Below are positions 24,521-33,145 of a stretch of DNA of 46,191 nucleotides, piece after piece. The translations under genes and the position numbers were made by a program. The stretch lies in the NCBI GenBank assembly GCA_024643325.1, contig JAHEND010000011.1:1-46191 (forward strand). Reading direction: 5' to 3'. Position 1 is the first letter of the stretch. Each line of letters starts with the position of its first letter. Below the pieces are notes generated by a model, which did not search any database, was not told where the DNA came from, and saw nothing but the letters and a program-made list of their open reading frames with translations. The DNA comes from Sediminicola sp. GTDB taxonomy: Bacteria; Bacteroidota; Bacteroidia; Flavobacteriales; Flavobacteriaceae.

Positions 24521-27055
24521 TTATTTATTTTGGGGAACATCCCTATTCATCTGTAGCAGGTCTACCTCAGTAGCAGTTACCCCTAAAAGGTGCTTGCTAA
24601 AGTGGTCTGCACGAAGCCAAAAAGCGTATTCTGTCATATTACCAAAACCGTGTCTTTGGCCTGGAAGTAATTTAAAGTCAAAACGTTTGTGGGCTTTAAT
24701 CAGTGCGTTGGCCATTCGAATGGTAGCGCCAGGGTGAACGTTGTTGTCTATATCTCCAGTCACCAAAAGCAAATGTCCCTTTAGATTTTGTGCTAAAGAT
24801 TGGTTTTTGTCAATGTCGTATTGGTAACGCACTTCTCCCTTTTCATCCATTTCTTCTAAAACCCCGTGATGGGTTTCACTCCACCAGGAATTGTACATAG
24901 AATTGTCATGGTTTCCAGCAGCAGAAACTGCCACCTTAAAGAAATCTGGATAAACCAACATGGCTGCTGTAGACATAAAACCACCACCGGAGTGTCCAAA
25001 AATCCCCACCTTATCTATATCTATAAAAGCATGGCGGTTGGCCAATTGTTCTGCCACATATTTTTTATCTGCCAAGCCATAGTCTCTCAGGTTACCATAA
25101 CCGTAATTATGATACCACTTTGAGCGATCAGGATGCCCTCCTCTATTTCCCATAGTAGCCACTACAAACCCCAATTGGGCCATGCGATCCAAGCGATCCA
25201 TTCTCACAGAAAAGGCCTTGTTCACAGCTTCTGTCTGAGGCCCAGGATAAACGTATTCCAAGAGTGGATACTGCTTGTTTTCATCAAAATCAAAGGGCTT
25301 GTAAAGCACCCCATAAATATCTGTAATGCCGTCGTCTGCCTTTACTTTGAAAGGCTCTGGGAATTGGTAGCCAGCAGCAAACAAGGCAGACAAATCTGCA
25401 GTTTCCAGAGACATGACCAATTGACCAGAAGCATTTCTGAGTTCAGATTTTGGTGTGGTATTGACCCTAGAAAAATTACTCACAAAATAATTATGCCTGT
25501 CTGAAGATCGAATACTGGAGGTAAAATCTCCAGGATTTAAAGCTTTAGGTGTTCCTCCATTCAATGGAACAGCATAGAGATGCTCATAATAAGGATCCAG
25601 CCCTTTTTGCACTCCATGTGCGGTAAAATATAGCAGCCCTGATTTTTCGTCTACCCCGATCACCGCTTCAGAATGAAACGTTCCACGGGTAATTCTGTTG
25701 CGCAGGCTACCGTCTGCATTATAGCGATAAAAATGTGCCCAACCATCGCGTTCAGACCAATGAATCATTTGTGTTTCGTCATATAAAAGAACCAAGTCTC
25801 TAGATTCAATATAGGTATTCATCCTTTCCTTAATGAGTACTTTCACTTCTCCAGTCTTAATGTCTGCTACACAGATATCCATTTTTTTGCGGTCTCTACT
25901 AATCACATTAAAATAAATTTTTCCTTTTTTAGACAATAATAGGTTAGGTCTAAAATCATCGTCGTAAGTAGAAGGAAGGCTTGGGCGGCTGTACACGTCA
26001 ATACTCTGTTGTACCAGGGTATCTAAAGCGACTTTAATATGTGTTTTAGTAGGAATGTCAAATACCAAAAGTTCTCTTTTGTAAAATTCTTGCTCTCCAG
26101 GCATATGGTACTTATAAGTCTCCAAAGTGGGCCTTTTATTGGCTACTGAATTAATGACCCAAAGGTCTTTAATTGCCCTACTATCAGTTTTTTGGAAAAC
26201 GAATTTTTCGCTGTTATCTGTCCAATACCCATAGACGTATTTACGGTCATTTTTTTCTTTTTCTATATCTTCATTGTCTTTACCTCTATTACCCCCACCA
26301 TAACCAAAGTGCTCCTGTCCGTCTGTGGTCCATTGGTTTTCTACTATAGTAGAATCTTTCTCATTTTTAACTGCTTTCAGGAAGTTTTCCTTGTCCATCC
26401 AGTAGAGGTTATACTCTTTAGAAAACAGTACTACTGATGAATCTGGGGCAATATTGGCCCATTTTTTATAGTCTTTTTTATCCTCCTTTTCGTGACTAAT
26501 GACCTTGAGTCCGTTCCCTCCAAGGGTGTACTCTAAAAGAAATACTTTCTTTTCTTTCTTAGGTTTTTTTTGGCCTTTGGCCAATGCTTTATTGCCTTTC
26601 CCTTCTTGGTCTCTCAAATCCGAGCTGTCTTTTGCTTTGGAAACGAGCTCCGAAGAAGTGACCCTAAAGCGAATGGCCCGCTCATTGTTTACAAACTCAA
26701 AATTAAATTTTGGCAAGTGTTGTCCATCATAGGGGTCCTTGGTAATTTCAGTGAGCCAGGCAGCCATACGATCATTGTCAAATAATTTGGTTTTACTTCG
26801 CTTGTCTGCATCTACTAAGTAATAATTAGATCCTTCTGTGGTTTTGTATTGGTACCAGAATCGGTTCCCGTTTTTAAGCCAATGTGGGTTCACTTCTGTG
26901 GAATGAACCATTTTAGCCAACTGCGTAGGAGAGAATTTAGCCGCTAAATTGTAATTAGGAGCAGGTGTTTTATCCTTTTCTTGTGCTTGGGTAATACCTG
27001 TAACTATAAAAAAACAGAGAATCGATAAGATTTTTGTGTAGGTTGGTGTTTTCAT
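24521..27055 (-). CDS. Secreted S9B dipeptidyl-peptidase IV-like serine peptidase
   Basis: An 844-residue prolyl-oligopeptidase-family serine peptidase. I start it at the ATG at 27055, which gives a proper signal peptide (MKTPTYTKILSILCFF to TQAQ); the frame extends to 27154 but that would overlap the amidase gene. After the signal comes a beta-propeller domain (about 60-570) and a C-terminal alpha/beta-hydrolase. The catalytic triad is Ser689 in GHSGGG, Asp770 in GDIDNN and His802 in GQRHGFG. It probably releases dipeptides from peptides in the periplasm. It follows the amidase gene by 83 bases, so both may be one unit for peptide/amide use. Confidence 0.9.
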   Translation of the reverse strand: MKTPTYTKILSILCFFIVTGITQAQEKDKTPAPNYNLAAKFSPTQLAKMVHSTEVNPHWLKNGNRFWYQYKTTEGSNYYLVDADKRSKTKLFDNDRMAAWLTEITKDPYDGQHLPKFNFEFVNNERAIRFRVTSSELVSKAKDSSDLRDQEGKGNKALAKGQKKPKKEKKVFLLEYTLGGNGLKVISHEKEDKKDYKKWANIAPDSSVVLFSKEYNLYWMDKENFLKAVKNEKDSTIVENQWTTDGQEHFGYGGGNRGKDNEDIEKEKNDRKYVYGYWTDNSEKFVFQKTDSRAIKDLWVINSVANKRPTLETYKYHMPGEQEFYKRELLVFDIPTKTHIKVALDTLVQQSIDVYSRPSLPSTYDDDFRPNLLLSKKGKIYFNVISRDRKKMDICVADIKTGEVKVLIKERMNTYIESRDLVLLYDETQMIHWSERDGWAHFYRYNADGSLRNRITRGTFHSEAVIGVDEKSGLLYFTAHGVQKGLDPYYEHLYAVPLNGGTPKALNPGDFTSSIRSSDRHNYFVSNFSRVNTTPKSELRNASGQLVMSLETADLSALFAAGYQFPEPFKVKADDGITDIYGVLYKPFDFDENKQYPLLEYVYPGPQTEAVNKAFSVRMDRLDRMAQLGFVVATMGNRGGHPDRSKWYHNYGYGNLRDYGLADKKYVAEQLANRHAFIDIDKVGIFGHSGGGFMSTAAMLVYPDFFKVAVSAAGNHDNSMYNSWWSETHHGVLEEMDEKGEVRYQYDIDKNQSLAQNLKGHLLLVTGDIDNNVHPGATIRMANALIKAHKRFDFKLLPGQRHGFGNMTEYAFWLRADHFSKHLLGVTATEVDLLQMNRDVPQNK

Positions 27056-27138
27056 TTTTGAGTACTTTGAATTATGATATTTTGGACGGACCACCGATGA
27101 ATTTTTACATGTGTTTATTGGATCAATAAAGACGCCTA

Positions 27139-28725
27139 TTATTCTGAATCCCATGCCCTAAAGGTGGGTACTATTCTGGCTTTGGTGGCTTGTTCAAAGC
27201 CATAGGCCATCTCTATTAGAGTAGGCTCACTCCAGGCGGTGCCAAAGAAGGAAAGACCTACTGGAAGTCCGTGTACCGCTCCCATGGGAACGGTGATGTT
27301 GGGGTAGCCAGCCCAGGCGGCTGGTGAGGAGCTAGAGACATGGTAGTTATCTCCGTTTAACCAATCTATACTCCATGCAGGAGATCCGGTTGGGGCTACA
27401 AATCCATCTAACTGATGGGTAGCCATGACCTTATCTATTCCGTTGTCTCTACTTCCTTTTCTAAGGGCTTCTAAATGGTCTAGGTATTCTTTGCTGTCTA
27501 AACCATCTTTTTCCAAGGCCATTTCCAAATAGGCTTGATTGTAGTATTTGAGTTCTACCGAATCCTGTTTGTTAAAGGCAATGAGGTCTTCTAAATTTTT
27601 AATTTTTGCGTTTGGTCCAAGACTGGCAAAATAATCATTGAGCCCTGCTTTGTATTCGGTGAGCATGACTTGGAAGGAGTGGCTACCTGTACTTCGCTCA
27701 TTGATTTGATCAATTTCTATAATTTCTGCTCCCTGTGCCTTGAGCACCGCAATGGCTTTTACTGTGAGACTGTCTGTAGTGGCATGATTTCCAAAGGCCG
27801 CTTTAAACCAGCCAATACGTTTTCCTTTTAAACCGTCTTTCTTAAGGTAAGGGGTGTAATCTTGTAAGGCTTTGCCTTTGTTTGCGACTGTTTTTGCATC
27901 TCTAGGATCTTGGCTCATCAGTGGGCCTAATGCTATTACTGCGTCTGTTACAGTGCGGGCCATAGGCCCTGCCGTGTCTTGGGTGTAAGAAATAGGAATA
28001 ATTCCAGCGCGACTAATGAGTCCTACAGTAGGTTTAATGCCCACAATTCCATTGGCAGTTGAAGGGCAAACAATGGATCCGTTGGTTTCTGTTCCTATGG
28101 CCAAAACGGTGAGGTTGGCAGAGACAGATACCCCACTTCCGGCACTAGAACCACATGGGGTTCTGGTGAGTACATAAGGATTTTTGGTTTGACCATTGAT
28201 TCCCGACCATCCAGAGCTAGACATTTGCCCCCTGAAATTAGCCCATTCGCTCAGGTTGGCTTTTCCCAGTATCACGGCTCCAGCTGCACGTAATTGCGCC
28301 GCTACTTCACTGTCTTGTAGCGGCATAGAGCCCGCTAAGGCACGAGAACCCGCCGTAGTGGCCATCTGGTCCTTAGTGTCTATATTGTCTTTAAGTAATA
28401 CGGGCACACCGTATAAGGGTCCCCTCTGCTCTGGGGCTACCCTGTCTAGGGAGTCTGCTATGGCCAATGCGTCAGGGTTCACTACAATGACTGAATGTAA
28501 TTGGGGGCCGCTGTGGTCAATGGCGTCTATACGGTTGCTGTATGCAGCGATAACATCTCTGATAGTCCAGCCGCCATTTTTGTAGCCTTCTTGAAGCTCA
28601 GGAATGGTAATTTCTAAGAACTGAAAATTATTGAGGTCTTCTGTTTTAGGGACCTCAGCTTGGTTTTGACAGGCAAAAAGCAGCAAGCTCAGTGCGGCCC
28701 ATTTGGTTTTTTTAATCAATTTCAT
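27139..28725 (-). CDS. Amidase-signature lipoprotein
   Basis: A 528-residue amidase-signature hydrolase with a lipoprotein signal (lipobox LFAC, Cys19). The Ser-Ser-Lys triad is visible: Lys112 in VLLKDNID, the cis-Ser at about 193 in PCGSSAGSG, and nucleophile Ser217 in GTETNGSIVCP. The family cleaves amide bonds of many small molecules, so the substrate is open; the cell-envelope location suggests an external amide or peptide. It is divergent from the beta-helix lipoprotein gene, with a 15-bp tandem repeat just before its start. Confidence 0.9.
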   Translation of the reverse strand: MKLIKKTKWAALSLLLFACQNQAEVPKTEDLNNFQFLEITIPELQEGYKNGGWTIRDVIAAYSNRIDAIDHSGPQLHSVIVVNPDALAIADSLDRVAPEQRGPLYGVPVLLKDNIDTKDQMATTAGSRALAGSMPLQDSEVAAQLRAAGAVILGKANLSEWANFRGQMSSSGWSGINGQTKNPYVLTRTPCGSSAGSGVSVSANLTVLAIGTETNGSIVCPSTANGIVGIKPTVGLISRAGIIPISYTQDTAGPMARTVTDAVIALGPLMSQDPRDAKTVANKGKALQDYTPYLKKDGLKGKRIGWFKAAFGNHATTDSLTVKAIAVLKAQGAEIIEIDQINERSTGSHSFQVMLTEYKAGLNDYFASLGPNAKIKNLEDLIAFNKQDSVELKYYNQAYLEMALEKDGLDSKEYLDHLEALRKGSRDNGIDKVMATHQLDGFVAPTGSPAWSIDWLNGDNYHVSSSSPAAWAGYPNITVPMGAVHGLPVGLSFFGTAWSEPTLIEMAYGFEQATKARIVPTFRAWDSE

Positions 28726-28729
28726 GGGG

Positions 28730-28756
28730 GTGTTTGTATTTGGTGTGTTTGTATTT
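28730..28756 (-). repeat. Short tandem repeat in the amidase leader
   Basis: GTGTTTGTATTT occurs at 28730-28741 and again at 28745-28756, a 15-base period. It lies 5 bases upstream of the minus-strand amidase ATG, in its untranslated leader. Either two copies of a protein-binding half-site or slippage in a low-complexity stretch. Confidence 0.5.
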
Positions 28757-28820
28757 TAATGGGTATTATTTGTAAATGATTCGCTTAAAGATAATAATTT
28801 ATAATCCTTACCTTTAATCC

Positions 28821-29999
28821 ATGTTCAAAAAAGTATTTGGCCTATTTTTATTTCTCTTTGTAGTTGTCCTAAGTTTTAATGGCTGTGTAGACACAGCACC
28901 TACTTATGACAACCTCGCAGCGATTAGATGTGCAGATGGGATTCAGAATTTTGACGAAACAGGGGTAGATTGTGGCGGCAACTCTTGTAACAAAGTGTGC
29001 CCTCCTTATCCCAATGAGCTCAATGGAGAAGTGCTTTGGCGTCAGGTACTCACCCCAAATAAAGTCTATACCCTTTCAGGTCCTTTATTGGTGCGCCAAG
29101 GGGCTACACTTGAAATTCACGCTGGGACTATTATAAAAGCCGTACCTGGAACCAATGCCCATATTGCAGTGCAGCCTGGTGCTAAATTGTGGATCTGGGG
29201 TACGGAGTCTAATCCCGTTGTCTTTACTTCTGCTGCAGATGAGCCTCAGCCAGGAGATTGGGGCGGTATTATTATGATGGGTAAAGCGCCTACTGGGCAT
29301 ACAGAAAAACCCAGGTCTTTGGTGGGAAATTATTTCTATGGGGGAGACTATGAATTTGACAGTTCTGGCCAGATTAGATACACCAAAATTGAGTACGCAG
29401 GTGCTGCTTACCAAGAAGATATTTACTTTAATGGTCTTGGTTTGTATGGTGTTGGTAAGAATACCACCCTTTCGCACATCCATATTTCTAAGGGATTGGG
29501 CAGTGGAATGGCAATTTTTGGTGGAAATGCCACCATTTATAATGTATTGAGCACTCAAAATCAGATCAATGGTATTGAGATAGAGGGTGGTTGGTCTGGA
29601 ATAGGGCTTAAGTGGTTTGTGTCTCAGCCGCAGCAGCATGGTATTTGGATTGATTACAGTTCTGCCGCTTCCCAAAATGGGACCCCTTTCACAGTAGAAG
29701 ATGTTTTAATTAAAAACCTGCTCCAAGGAGCTGCTTTTGCTTTTAGCCAGGCTCGCGCGAATGGTCTTTTTAAAACTGTAAAACTTTCAGGGGTTTCTAG
29801 AGGTTTTTATGCCAGTTCATTAAATGTGTTGGAAGACTTAGGCCTTTCTGGTTTTGAGGTGCAGGATTTAGTGATTCAAAATGTGTCTGACAATTTTAAT
29901 TGGGGCACAGGACAACCTAATCCACCCACATTTGTCACTGAAACCAACTTCACTACTTTTTCTGACGCCTTCCCAGATTGGGGTTTGCCCATTCAATAA
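28821..29999 (+). CDS. Right-handed beta-helix lipoprotein
   Basis: A 392-residue exported protein with lipobox FNGC (Cys22). Next comes a cysteine motif, CADGIQNFDETGVDCGG then CNKVCP, that occurs in many Bacteroidota surface proteins and is probably disulfide-bonded. From about residue 75 the chain shows repeated short strands with Gly, Asn and Ile spacing (IKAVPGTNAHIAVQPGAKLW, VVFTSAADEP, DWGGIIMMGKAP), typical of a parallel beta-helix like that of carbohydrate-binding or adhesive proteins. I see no lyase active site. Function unknown. It stands alone and converges with the next operon. Confidence 0.78.
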   Translation: MFKKVFGLFLFLFVVVLSFNGCVDTAPTYDNLAAIRCADGIQNFDETGVDCGGNSCNKVCPPYPNELNGEVLWRQVLTPNKVYTLSGPLLVRQGATLEIHAGTIIKAVPGTNAHIAVQPGAKLWIWGTESNPVVFTSAADEPQPGDWGGIIMMGKAPTGHTEKPRSLVGNYFYGGDYEFDSSGQIRYTKIEYAGAAYQEDIYFNGLGLYGVGKNTTLSHIHISKGLGSGMAIFGGNATIYNVLSTQNQINGIEIEGGWSGIGLKWFVSQPQQHGIWIDYSSAASQNGTPFTVEDVLIKNLLQGAAFAFSQARANGLFKTVKLSGVSRGFYASSLNVLEDLGLSGFEVQDLVIQNVSDNFNWGTGQPNPPTFVTETNFTTFSDAFPDWGLPIQ

Positions 30000-30009
30000 G
30001 CCCACTAAA

Positions 30010-31854
30010 TTATTCCACACGAAAGGTTTTTGTGAGGGTATTTTGCTTTCCATTTTGGTCCCTAAACCAGCCTTTGAGGGCATAAGTTCCTTTTACACTA
30101 GAGGTATAGAAGTAATGTGAAGCAGTATTAGAAGAAAAAGTGGTATGGGGCCACCAAACCAATTGGGTGTTAAAATGGGGCAGCTGGCTTGTTGGGCCAT
30201 TATTGTTGTTGCCAGTAATCTGCGTGTTTTTTTGAATCTGGTAGTATTTTTTGTGCAATTCAGGGAGTGCAATATCCTTAATAGAAAGTCCATTGCCGTT
30301 AATATATTCTAGTGGAATCCCATTTTTAGTACTTATTTCTACCATGCCATTCCATATTTTATTGCCTGCCACCAGCTGCTTTTGCACCACCCTTATACGG
30401 GCTATGTTTTGCGTGGTATAATTTCTAAAGTCCTCTTGGTTCTCTACTGGAATGCCGTCTATAAATAATAGGGGTGGGGCAGCAATAGGCACATTTCTCT
30501 TAACACCTTTACAGTAGAGTACTACACCGCCATCATTTGTTTTTTGATAGCTCAACTCACTAATAATTTCAAATACAGTCTCTTCAAAAGTGGGAAATAA
30601 GGTATATTCCTCTAGTAAATAATCCTGAGATTTTAAATGACTAAAGTCAGATATTGGGCTATTTTCTAAAGCAATGGAATCTGGTTTAAAGCGGTTAAAA
30701 GCATTTTCTATTTGGTTGTACACGCTTCTCTGGGTGATTGACTCTAGGTCTTTTGAGTAGAGTTGTAGTGTCCCTTTTGGGAGTGTTTCAAGCTTAGGAA
30801 GCGGCATAGGATGTAGCACCAATTTATAAATTTCTTTGGCAGCACCCATAATCTCCAGCACTACATTGCTGTTGTTTACAGGCGTATTGATGGGAAAACT
30901 AAATGTACCATCTGCTCCTGGATGGGTTAGTTTAAAGGGCATGTTCAGGCCTAAAAAACTGAGGGCTATACTTACCTCGTTCATTTTCATCCCTTCAATC
31001 ACATTATTTTTAGGGACAATACGGCCTCTGATAGTGGCACCATGGAATTCTCCTTGGATTGCTGTTTGCGTATTTTTTTCTTTGGTTGCTGCTAGAGAGA
31101 AGTCTTTAATTCCTGATGTATTGGTTTGCTGGGCTATTTTCTCGAGTGGTTTTTTTTCAAAATAAGCGTAGGACTGAAGACTTTCTTTTTTTCTGATAGA
31201 AAGGGTGCCTATGCTACCACTGTTTTCATCATTTTTAAGCCCTAAATCTTGCAGGCTTATTTTTTCCAATGGTCTAAAAACAGGGATTAGGCTGTTGTCT
31301 GAAGTCTCCACTTCTTTTCTGTGAGACATTTCATTGACTGCGCCAATGCGCTCACTAGTATAAGGGTTTAAAACAGCCAAAGGAACTATAAATAAGTCTT
31401 CTTGGTCTTGGCGAAGCATTTGTTGGGTGTAGCCCACTAAGGTGTAGGCGCCTGTAGGCAAACTCACTGGAATAAACAGGTCTCCCTGGCCTTTGGCATT
31501 TTTAAAATTTGATTGGTTTTTTAGGCTTGGTTTTAAGAAACTCGGTTGGTCCGAGCCGTTGCTAGCAGTCTGATTCAATAGCATTTGTGCTTGGAGTACT
31601 TTTTCTCCCAATGGGTTTATAAGTGCTATATAGGCTACTTTGCTTATTTTTTGATTTTCTAAGCCTTCTCTAGACGTCACGCTGACACTGAAGTACAGGT
31701 ATTCCCCTGGTAAAATAGTTTGAGTATTGAGATGTACCTCTATGGTTTCTGTACCGGCCACATTTATTTTTTGACTATCGGACCCAGGCACTGATTCTTG
31801 TCCGATTAAGGAGAAGCAATAGCTAAATAATAAGATGAATAAAGTGTTTTTCAT
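30010..31854 (-). CDS. Secreted MG2-like protein with TonB-plug-like segment
   Basis: A 614-residue protein with a signal peptide ending near residue 19 (LIGQ). The N-terminal part (about 30-170: HLNTQTILPGEYLYFSVSV, then LPTGAYTLVGYTQQML) looks like the MG2 beta-sandwich of alpha-2-macroglobulin-type proteins. A carboxypeptidase-regulatory-like segment follows (about 265-350, GATIRGRIVPKN). Near 455-525 comes a segment resembling a TonB-receptor plug (PPLLFIDGIPVENQEDF, then ARIRVVQKQLVAGNKIWNGM), but there is no barrel. It is last in a four-gene operon, one base after DUF4249, and probably helps the receptor handle its ligand at the cell surface. The domain calls are by eye. Confidence 0.65.
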   Translation of the reverse strand: MKNTLFILLFSYCFSLIGQESVPGSDSQKINVAGTETIEVHLNTQTILPGEYLYFSVSVTSREGLENQKISKVAYIALINPLGEKVLQAQMLLNQTASNGSDQPSFLKPSLKNQSNFKNAKGQGDLFIPVSLPTGAYTLVGYTQQMLRQDQEDLFIVPLAVLNPYTSERIGAVNEMSHRKEVETSDNSLIPVFRPLEKISLQDLGLKNDENSGSIGTLSIRKKESLQSYAYFEKKPLEKIAQQTNTSGIKDFSLAATKEKNTQTAIQGEFHGATIRGRIVPKNNVIEGMKMNEVSIALSFLGLNMPFKLTHPGADGTFSFPINTPVNNSNVVLEIMGAAKEIYKLVLHPMPLPKLETLPKGTLQLYSKDLESITQRSVYNQIENAFNRFKPDSIALENSPISDFSHLKSQDYLLEEYTLFPTFEETVFEIISELSYQKTNDGGVVLYCKGVKRNVPIAAPPLLFIDGIPVENQEDFRNYTTQNIARIRVVQKQLVAGNKIWNGMVEISTKNGIPLEYINGNGLSIKDIALPELHKKYYQIQKNTQITGNNNNGPTSQLPHFNTQLVWWPHTTFSSNTASHYFYTSSVKGTYALKGWFRDQNGKQNTLTKTFRVE

Positions 31855-31855
31855 G

Positions 31856-33076
31856 TTAATCTATCCAAAAATCAGGTTTAATATTAGCGCCAAGTGTGGT
31901 GCAGTCTCCACAATTGGCTGGCACCATTAGAAAGGTCCCCCCAGGCGCAATGCGTTCTGTGTTTATTCCGTAATACCTGACAGAGTTGTTATAAATCACA
32001 TTGAGTAATTCTCTGCTGCCGAGTGGGCCGTCTGTGGTGGGTGCGGAGGGAATACAATTGACCACATAATCTGGTAGGTCTTCTCCTGGAAAATAATCAC
32101 TAAAATTTATAAAAAGTCTTTTTTCACTCACAGTAGACACTTCAAAGAAACCGGCTACTTTCTCTTCGGGATCTTCTAGGGCATACATATTGCCTTGTAA
32201 AAATCCCGGTTGGTCTTCTGAAAAGATGTTTTCTGCAGCAACAGAGAGGCTTTTGAGGGTTTCGTAATAACTGTAAGTTTGTTCGCTTATACCATATTGT
32301 TTTACGCCAATACTGTAACGTTGTTGTAAAATATAATCTTCTTTAGCAATAAATCTAATGGGGAAATTTTTCACTTCATTAGTAGCCAGTGCGCTTGTAG
32401 AGGCGAGGAGTACTTCTTGGGGTCTTGCAGACCCATAACAAACCCTTTCTTCCGTTTCTCTTTCTATGATGGCCAAGTTAAAAGTAGATTGGCCTTCTGA
32501 GAGCACCACTATATCTAGCGGGCTCCAATAGGGGGCTACTATTTTCCAGTGTTCTGTGAAATCATATCTGAATCGAGATGCGGTGACCGGGCCACTCCCG
32601 TCCAACTGAATAGATATTCCAGGATTGCCCTGGGCATTGGTGGTTGCTACCGCCTTGAGTGCTTGAATTTGCGTGGGAGCCGGCAAGCCCATTGGGCTTG
32701 AGGCATACGCCTCCCCGGTCACTGTGGTAATTTCCAATTGGTAGTTTACCCCCGCTTTAGCCGCAAATGCTGCTATAGATTTGTACACCCCATTAGGGGT
32801 TTCATAAAAGGAATAAAGTGATCCATCTGAACCACTCACGCTCACAGCTGCGTCTGTTTCATACCTAGGACCCGCATTTTCAAAGGTGTAAGACCTTGAG
32901 AGTTGCACCAGCTGTTTTTTATACTCGTCTGTCAAGAGACCATTTACCACTAATACCTCAGAAGAACCCCCAATAGTTCCCTGATAATCTGTAATACAAG
33001 AGCTGGTGAAAACTACTAAAAGGCCCGTAAACCAAACCGTTAATATTTTTTTAAAGCCGTTAAACGCAATGCTCAT
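31856..33076 (-). CDS. DUF4249 outer-membrane lipoprotein
   Basis: A 406-residue lipoprotein of the DUF4249 family, which accompanies TonB receptors in Bacteroidota. I start it at the ATG at 33076, giving MSIAFNGFKKIL and the lipobox TSSC; the frame runs upstream to 33142. The mature N-terminus has the family's VLVVNGLLTDE pattern, followed by beta-sandwich sequence, and the C-terminal part contains several conserved cysteines (CYGSARP, NCIPS, NCGDCTTLG). It probably sits on the receptor as a surface lid or ligand binder, as SusD does for SusC; this is inference. It follows the TonB receptor gene directly. Confidence 0.85.
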   Translation of the reverse strand: MSIAFNGFKKILTVWFTGLLVVFTSSCITDYQGTIGGSSEVLVVNGLLTDEYKKQLVQLSRSYTFENAGPRYETDAAVSVSGSDGSLYSFYETPNGVYKSIAAFAAKAGVNYQLEITTVTGEAYASSPMGLPAPTQIQALKAVATTNAQGNPGISIQLDGSGPVTASRFRYDFTEHWKIVAPYWSPLDIVVLSEGQSTFNLAIIERETEERVCYGSARPQEVLLASTSALATNEVKNFPIRFIAKEDYILQQRYSIGVKQYGISEQTYSYYETLKSLSVAAENIFSEDQPGFLQGNMYALEDPEEKVAGFFEVSTVSEKRLFINFSDYFPGEDLPDYVVNCIPSAPTTDGPLGSRELLNVIYNNSVRYYGINTERIAPGGTFLMVPANCGDCTTLGANIKPDFWID

Positions 33077-33145
33077 AGGCCCATATTTAAAGTGCTTTTG
33101 TAGCCGTTTGACAAGTATATGTGTTAAAGGAGTGATAAGCATGGC

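Noticed and set aside
27056-27154. 33-residue N-terminal extension of the S9 peptidase
   Set aside because: It would overlap the amidase gene and place the signal peptide internally; the ATG at 27055 gives a normal secretion signal.
29085-29675. 196-codon minus-strand frame inside the beta-helix gene
   Set aside because: Its composition is that of a shadow frame (Arg/Ser/Thr rich, no domain), while the plus-strand frame has a lipobox and beta-helix pattern.
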